Assembly: GCA_965213775.1 (NCBI GenBank)
Contig: CBDCAC010000004.1
Coordinates: 1,178,001-1,242,000, forward strand
Direction: 5' to 3'
Length of the DNA: 64,000 nt
DNA from: Lichenicoccus sp965213775
GTDB lineage: Bacteria; Pseudomonadota; Alphaproteobacteria; Acetobacterales; Acetobacteraceae
The notes beneath the pieces are model-generated. The model was not told the origin of the DNA. It did no database searches and saw only the letters and a list, made by a program, of their open reading frames with translations. The position numbers and the translations under genes are program-made. Positions 60,845 to 64,000 of this stretch are shown here, piece after piece; the stretch's first letter is position 1; each line of letters begins with the position of its first letter.

Positions 60845-61693
60845 ATGACACCTCCGGTCGGATACATAGCATACCTAGACGAAGCGGGGGACACTGGCCT
60901 TAAGAACATCAGGCGGGTGGGAAAACCCGGCGCATCGGAATGGTTTGCAATGTCGGCCATTGTGGTGAGGGCCGAGCGTGAGCATGAGGTTTCAGGCTGG
61001 GCCCGCCAGATTGTAGACAACCTTGATCAGCACCAGATACGCCAACTGCACTTCCGCGACTTACCCGATCACAAAAAGCCTGAAGTATGCAGGTCGCTGG
61101 CAGGGCGTGAAGCTCGCATCTTCGTCCTATTGTCCAACAAGAGGAACATGGAGGGATACCGCAACATTCACGCGGAGAAGGCACGAGTCAATAAGACGGC
61201 GTGGTTCTATGTTTGGTGTTCAAAGGTGTTGTTAGAAAGTGTGACTGACTATTGCGGAAGACGATCCCGCCGTGAGTTCGGGGAACCTCGGACCCTACGT
61301 ATCGAGTTCTCACAGTGTGGGGGCGTGAAGTTAGATGACGTGCGGAACTACTATCGGTATATCAAGGACCAGGCGTTTCTCGGTCTCTCGTTCAGCAAGG
61401 AGTTCCCCCTTGACTGGAGCGTAGTAGAGCCGAGCGAGATGCATGTTTACCCGAACGATGCTCGCGCTGGGCTGCAATTGTCAGACGTCGCTGCAAGCGC
61501 TTTCTACTCAGCCGTTGAGTGCGACGATACAGGTAGGACGAAGTCCGCCTTTGCCAAGTCATTGCTGCGCACAGTCTGTCCGGACTTCAAAGGCCGGCGC
61601 TACATGTATGGTCTAAAGGTTCTGCCGCGTAGCTTGCCGCCGCGGCTGCCGCCAGAGCAGAGAGACATTTTTGACTTCTACATGCACCGATAA
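60845..61693 (+). CDS. DUF3800 domain protein
   Basis: 282-residue transposon cargo. The N-terminal YIAYLDEAGDTG (Asp 12, Glu 13, Asp 16) and the C-terminal DARAGLQLSDVAASAFYSAVE (Asp about 215) are the hallmark blocks of DUF3800, which is predicted to have an RNase H-like fold with acidic active-site residues. Its function is not established; such genes are common in mobile elements and defence islands. A central stretch TLRIEFSQCGGVKLDDVRNYYRYIK is also typical. The ATG at 60845 is next to the start of the divergent 61-residue gene, so both starts share a tiny promoter region. Confidence 0.82.
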   Translation: MTPPVGYIAYLDEAGDTGLKNIRRVGKPGASEWFAMSAIVVRAEREHEVSGWARQIVDNLDQHQIRQLHFRDLPDHKKPEVCRSLAGREARIFVLLSNKRNMEGYRNIHAEKARVNKTAWFYVWCSKVLLESVTDYCGRRSRREFGEPRTLRIEFSQCGGVKLDDVRNYYRYIKDQAFLGLSFSKEFPLDWSVVEPSEMHVYPNDARAGLQLSDVAASAFYSAVECDDTGRTKSAFAKSLLRTVCPDFKGRRYMYGLKVLPRSLPPRLPPEQRDIFDFYMHR

Positions 61694-61896
61694 AGTGGCG
61701 AGCCCCCGGACCCTATTGCCATCGGTAGTTTCCTAGTCCACCCCAGGGCAGACATCTATCCGACTGCCGCGTAACCGCAGCAAGGGCAACCCGACGTTGC
61801 TCGCCTCGCATTTGATAGCCGATTCTCCGTTCTGAATCAAGGAGTTGTCTTCAGACGACGGACTTCCGCTAACCCGTTGATCCAGAGTCCTTTTTT
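61694..61896. other. Gap between DUF3800 and the transposase remnant
   Basis: About 200 bases inside the transposon with no convincing coding frame. It contains a mixed-composition stretch (TTGCTCGCCTCGCATTTGATAG, ending with a T-run TTTTTT before the transposase stop). The two genes converge here, so the T-rich sequence could act as a terminator. Nothing more is supportable. Confidence 0.35.
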
Positions 61897-62819
61897 CTAC
61901 CCTGCCGAGCGATCAGTGCCGCGATAGGTGAGCCTCTTACCCACAATCCCCTTGAGCGCTGTCCCGGTGCGCGCCTGATCGTCCACACCCAGCTTCACGC
62001 GGTTGTTGTACCGGAAGTCGAACTCCGCGACGTAGCGATGTAGGTGCTTCTCAGAGCAGTGCTAATAGACGCCCTTCATGCCGCGCTTAAACACGCTGTA
62101 GAAGCCTTCAACCGTGTTGGTGTGAACCAGGCCGCGCCCATACTCTCCGGTGCCGTGGCGCACGAAGTCATGGTCCGCAAAGTGCTTGCTCAGGTGGGCA
62201 TACTGACCGGCTTCGTCCGTCATGACGTGCGTCTTCGGATCGACGTGCGCCTTGATGATCGGCACCAAGTCAGTGGCCTTCGTGCCGTCCACATGGAAGG
62301 AGCGGGAACCCTTGGCGCGCTCGACCAGGGTAAGCACCGCGTGCTTGTGAGCATAGCCGCGCGCGTTCTTCGGCTTCTCGCCTTTCTTGCCGATGAACGT
62401 CTCGTCGATCTCGACGACCGAGCCTTCGCCACCATCGGCGGTAGAACGCCACCGGCCATCGCCTCGCGCAGACGATGCGACATGAACCAACCCGTCTTCA
62501 CCGTCATGCCCATCGTGCGGGCAAGCTGGTTGCTGCTGATGCCCTTCTTGCTGGAGCACATCAGGTAGGCAGCTTGGAGCCACATGTGCAGCTTGATGTG
62601 GCTGCTCTCGAACACCGTACCGACGGTCACGCGGCTCTGCTTGCGGCAGGCATAGCACTTGTAGAGGCCGGGACGGGTAGCAGAGCCTCCCATGCGCTTC
62701 ATCCGATCCGTGCAGCCGCAGTGCGGGCAGACAGCGCCGTTCGGCCAGACGATGCTCTCAAGCTTCTCGTATGCGGCGTCTTCGTCTTGAAAGTAGGGCT
62801 GGTTGAGAACACTGACCAT
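61897..62819 (-). pseudogene. IS1595/ISXO2-type transposase, frameshifted and with a premature amber stop
   Basis: Read on the minus strand from ATG 62819: an N-terminal zinc ribbon (VCPHCGCTDRM, YKCYACRKQ) and helix region (QLARTMGMTVKTGWFMSHRLREAM). The DDE domain then appears in another frame: VVEIDETFIGKKGEKPKN, FHVDGTKATDLVPII, TDEAGQYAHL and TNTVEGFYSVFKRGMKGVY. The switch at about 62430 (GGVLPPM to GGEGSV) is explained by one lost base. After MKGVY a TAG (62062-62064) stands where family members have CAG, and the frame continues with HCSEKHLHRYVAEFDFRYNN down to TYRGTDR and the real stop at 61897. Two independent lesions, so it is dead. Confidence 0.9.
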
Positions 62820-62860
62820 CGGTTCGCTCCGTCGATGAAGCTAACCTACCCCGGAATAGT

Positions 62861-62884
62861 GGGTTTGGCAACTACCATATAGCC
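62861..62884 (-). repeat. Right terminal inverted repeat of the transposon
   Basis: Starts GGGTTTGGCAACTAC and ends GCC on the plus strand. It is the complement of 58816-58839 apart from three positions and marks the element end, followed directly by the duplicated octamer. Confidence 0.9.
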
Positions 62885-62892
62885 ATTTTCAG
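62885..62892. repeat. Target site duplication, right copy
   Basis: ATTTTCAG, identical to 58808-58815. TCA within it (62889-62891) is the stop codon, on the minus strand, of the nucleoside hydrolase. Confidence 0.9.
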
Positions 62893-64000
62893 GGGGTGGA
62901 GCTGTTTGCCTTGGGTCCGCGGGCGGTGTCGGCTACGAAGCCGTCCAGGAAGCGTGGCACGTCGATCGCCTGCACGATGTGCACGAGCTGCTTGCCCTGC
63001 GGCGCCAGGCGCTGCGGCCAGACATGCGCGCGGCCGTAATCCGGCCCCGGCAGGATGTCGACGTCCATCGCCGCCACGATCTGCTTGGTCACCAGGCCGG
63101 GCTCCACCGCGACCGCCGTGGCCATCTCGTCCCAGAACGGCGTGCCGGGCTCGGCGTAGCGCGCGACATAGGCGCCCACCGCCGAACCGCTGGCGGCGAC
63201 GCGTGCCAGCAGCGCCTTGTCGGTGAGGGCGGTGAGCGTGACGGTGCCGAGCACGGTGATCAGCGGCCAGGGCGCGGTCAGCACCACGTGCGCCGCCTCC
63301 GGATCGAACATCATGTTGAAGTCGGTATAGTAGTCGAGCCGATGCGCCGCCTCCGCCTCCAGCTGCGGCACGCCGGTATCGAGCAGCGCGCCCATGAACA
63401 CCAGCTGCCTGGCCAGCGCGGGCAGGTCGGGAGCGGCGCGGATCGCCAGCGCCAGGTCGGTCATCGGCCCGGCCGCGATGATCGTCACCTGGTGCGGATG
63501 CGCCCGCACCAGCCGGATCATCGCCGCCATCGCGGTCTCCGTCGCCGGCCGCAGCGACGGCCGTTCCTCCGGCATCGTCGGGATCAGCTCCGGCTGGTCG
63601 GCATGCGCGCCGGCACGCCGGTCGCCCCACGCGCCCTTCCACAGCATCCGGCCATATTGCTGCTCCCAGTCGCGCATCTCCGCCTGCGTGCGCAGCAGCG
63701 GCATCTCGGCACCAGGGTAGACCGGCACCTCGCCGTGCCCCGCGATCTCCAGGAAGCGAAGCAGGTGCGCGCACTCCTCCTCGCGCCACGCGTCGCCGGT
63801 CACCACGCCCAGGCCGAGCAGCTGCACGTCGCGGCGATCGAGCAACGGCAGCAGCGACTGGATGTCGGAGCCGCCGGGGCCTGCGAAATCATTGTCGAGG
63901 AACACCATCGACGGCGCCGCCGCGCGCGACGGCGGCGGCGCGCAGAGCATCAGCAGCAGCGCGATCGCACACCGGCGCGGCAGTCGGGCATGGTCGAGTG
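62889..64000 (-). CDS. Nucleoside hydrolase, divergent, probably exported; 5' end beyond the window
   Basis: IUNH-fold protein. Met codons are seen at 63950 and inside, but the frame stays open to the window end and encodes LPRRCAIALLLMLCAPPPSRAAA, a signal-peptide-like stretch, so the start probably lies beyond 64000. The calcium site is altered: FLDNDFAGPGGSDIQSLLPLL replaces the usual DTDxGxDD. Other blocks remain: IIAAGPMTDLALAI, VFMGALLDTG, DYYTDFNMMFDPEAAHVVL, and TPFWDEMATAVAVEP at the position of the His-Asp motif. It may bind another nucleoside-like ligand or be inactive. It converges on adenine deaminase, with the transposon now between them. Confidence 0.82.
   Translation of the reverse strand, partial: LDHARLPRRCAIALLLMLCAPPPSRAAAPSMVFLDNDFAGPGGSDIQSLLPLLDRRDVQLLGLGVVTGDAWREEECAHLLRFLEIAGHGEVPVYPGAEMPLLRTQAEMRDWEQQYGRMLWKGAWGDRRAGAHADQPELIPTMPEERPSLRPATETAMAAMIRLVRAHPHQVTIIAAGPMTDLALAIRAAPDLPALARQLVFMGALLDTGVPQLEAEAAHRLDYYTDFNMMFDPEAAHVVLTAPWPLITVLGTVTLTALTDKALLARVAASGSAVGAYVARYAEPGTPFWDEMATAVAVEPGLVTKQIVAAMDVDILPGPDYGRAHVWPQRLAPQGKQLVHIVQAIDVPRFLDGFVADTARGPKANSSTP

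Larger units (their letters stand above)
58816..62884. mobile_element. IS1595-family transposon with passenger genes, 4,069 bp
   Basis: Bounded by 24-bp terminal inverted repeats identical at 21 positions (both begin GGC and share the 15-mer GTAGTTGCCAAACCC) and by an exact 8-bp target duplication ATTTTCAG. It carries a DNA methyltransferase with a putative nuclease tail, a divergent pair (a 61-residue protein and a DUF3800 protein), and at its right end the remains of an IS1595/ISXO2-type transposase. A typical IS1595-family insertion sequence is about 0.7-1.1 kb, so roughly 3 kb is cargo. The internal sequence is much less GC-rich than the host. The element splits the repeat after ade and touches the stop codon of the next gene. 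Confidence 0.9.

Noticed and set aside
62430..62440. Programmed frameshift in the IS1595 transposase
   Set aside because: No slippery homopolymer is seen at the junction, and an amber stop breaks the same gene further on, so decay explains it better.

Overview
The window is very GC-rich DNA (roughly 70 % by eye), densely packed with bacterial genes that often overlap by 4 bases (ATGA, GTGA or TTGA junctions). Gene content points to a Gram-negative alphaproteobacterium, most likely Acetobacteraceae/Rhodospirillales: a regulatory PTS (short HprK, RapZ, EIIA, HPr, EI), lipid A genes (lpxK, waaA, a DUF374 acyltransferase), LolA, an LpoA-like lipoprotein, RsmI and a TonB receptor. The family assignment is inference.

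Layout. 1-5.3 kb: 3' part of folC, a frameshifted S10 carboxypeptidase, a nucleoside hydrolase, an orphan protein with a low-complexity repeat, and a RidA-like protein. 5.4-9.4 kb: hprK-rapZ-EIIA-HPr-EI, in which HPr appears to start at CTG. 9.4-18.4 kb: an FAD/NAD(P) protein, a split DipZ-like pair (CcdA plus thioredoxin-like), purH, an aminotransferase, lolA, a C26 glutamine-amidotransferase-like hydrolase and topoisomerase IB. 18.4-31 kb: rsmI/lpoA, lpxK-waaA-DUF374, a parS-like palindrome, aroC-fabI, pdxH, a universal stress protein, a histidine phosphatase and an unusual 722-residue PLP-fold protein. 31-36 kb: rmlB-rmlA-rmlC-rmlD, a GT2 glycosyltransferase and a membrane protein, probably for a rhamnose-containing surface polysaccharide.

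36-55.3 kb is a divergent catabolic island around a LysR regulator. Leftward is an eight-gene operon: peptide ABC transporter, P1 (DmpA/NylC-type) peptidase, alpha/beta hydrolase and TPR protein. Rightward are a TonB receptor, amidase, a second exported P1 peptidase with a NylC-like Asn-Thr cleavage motif, a DUF3311 plus sodium:solute symporter pair, a class III omega-aminotransferase and a succinate-semialdehyde-type dehydrogenase. Together these look like uptake, hydrolysis and oxidation of amides or oligomers of an omega- or beta-amino acid.

55.4-56.9 kb is a lower-GC islet with an exported alpha/beta hydrolase and a monooxygenase remnant. Adenine deaminase follows, and a variant nucleoside hydrolase converges on it at the window end. 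Between these two lies a complete 4,069-bp IS1595-type transposon (58816-62884) with 24-bp terminal inverted repeats and an exact 8-bp target duplication. It carries a DNA methyltransferase with a putative nuclease C-terminus, a 61-residue protein, a DUF3800 protein and a doubly broken transposase. The transposon cargo and the omega-amino-acid island are the two best candidates for undescribed systems.
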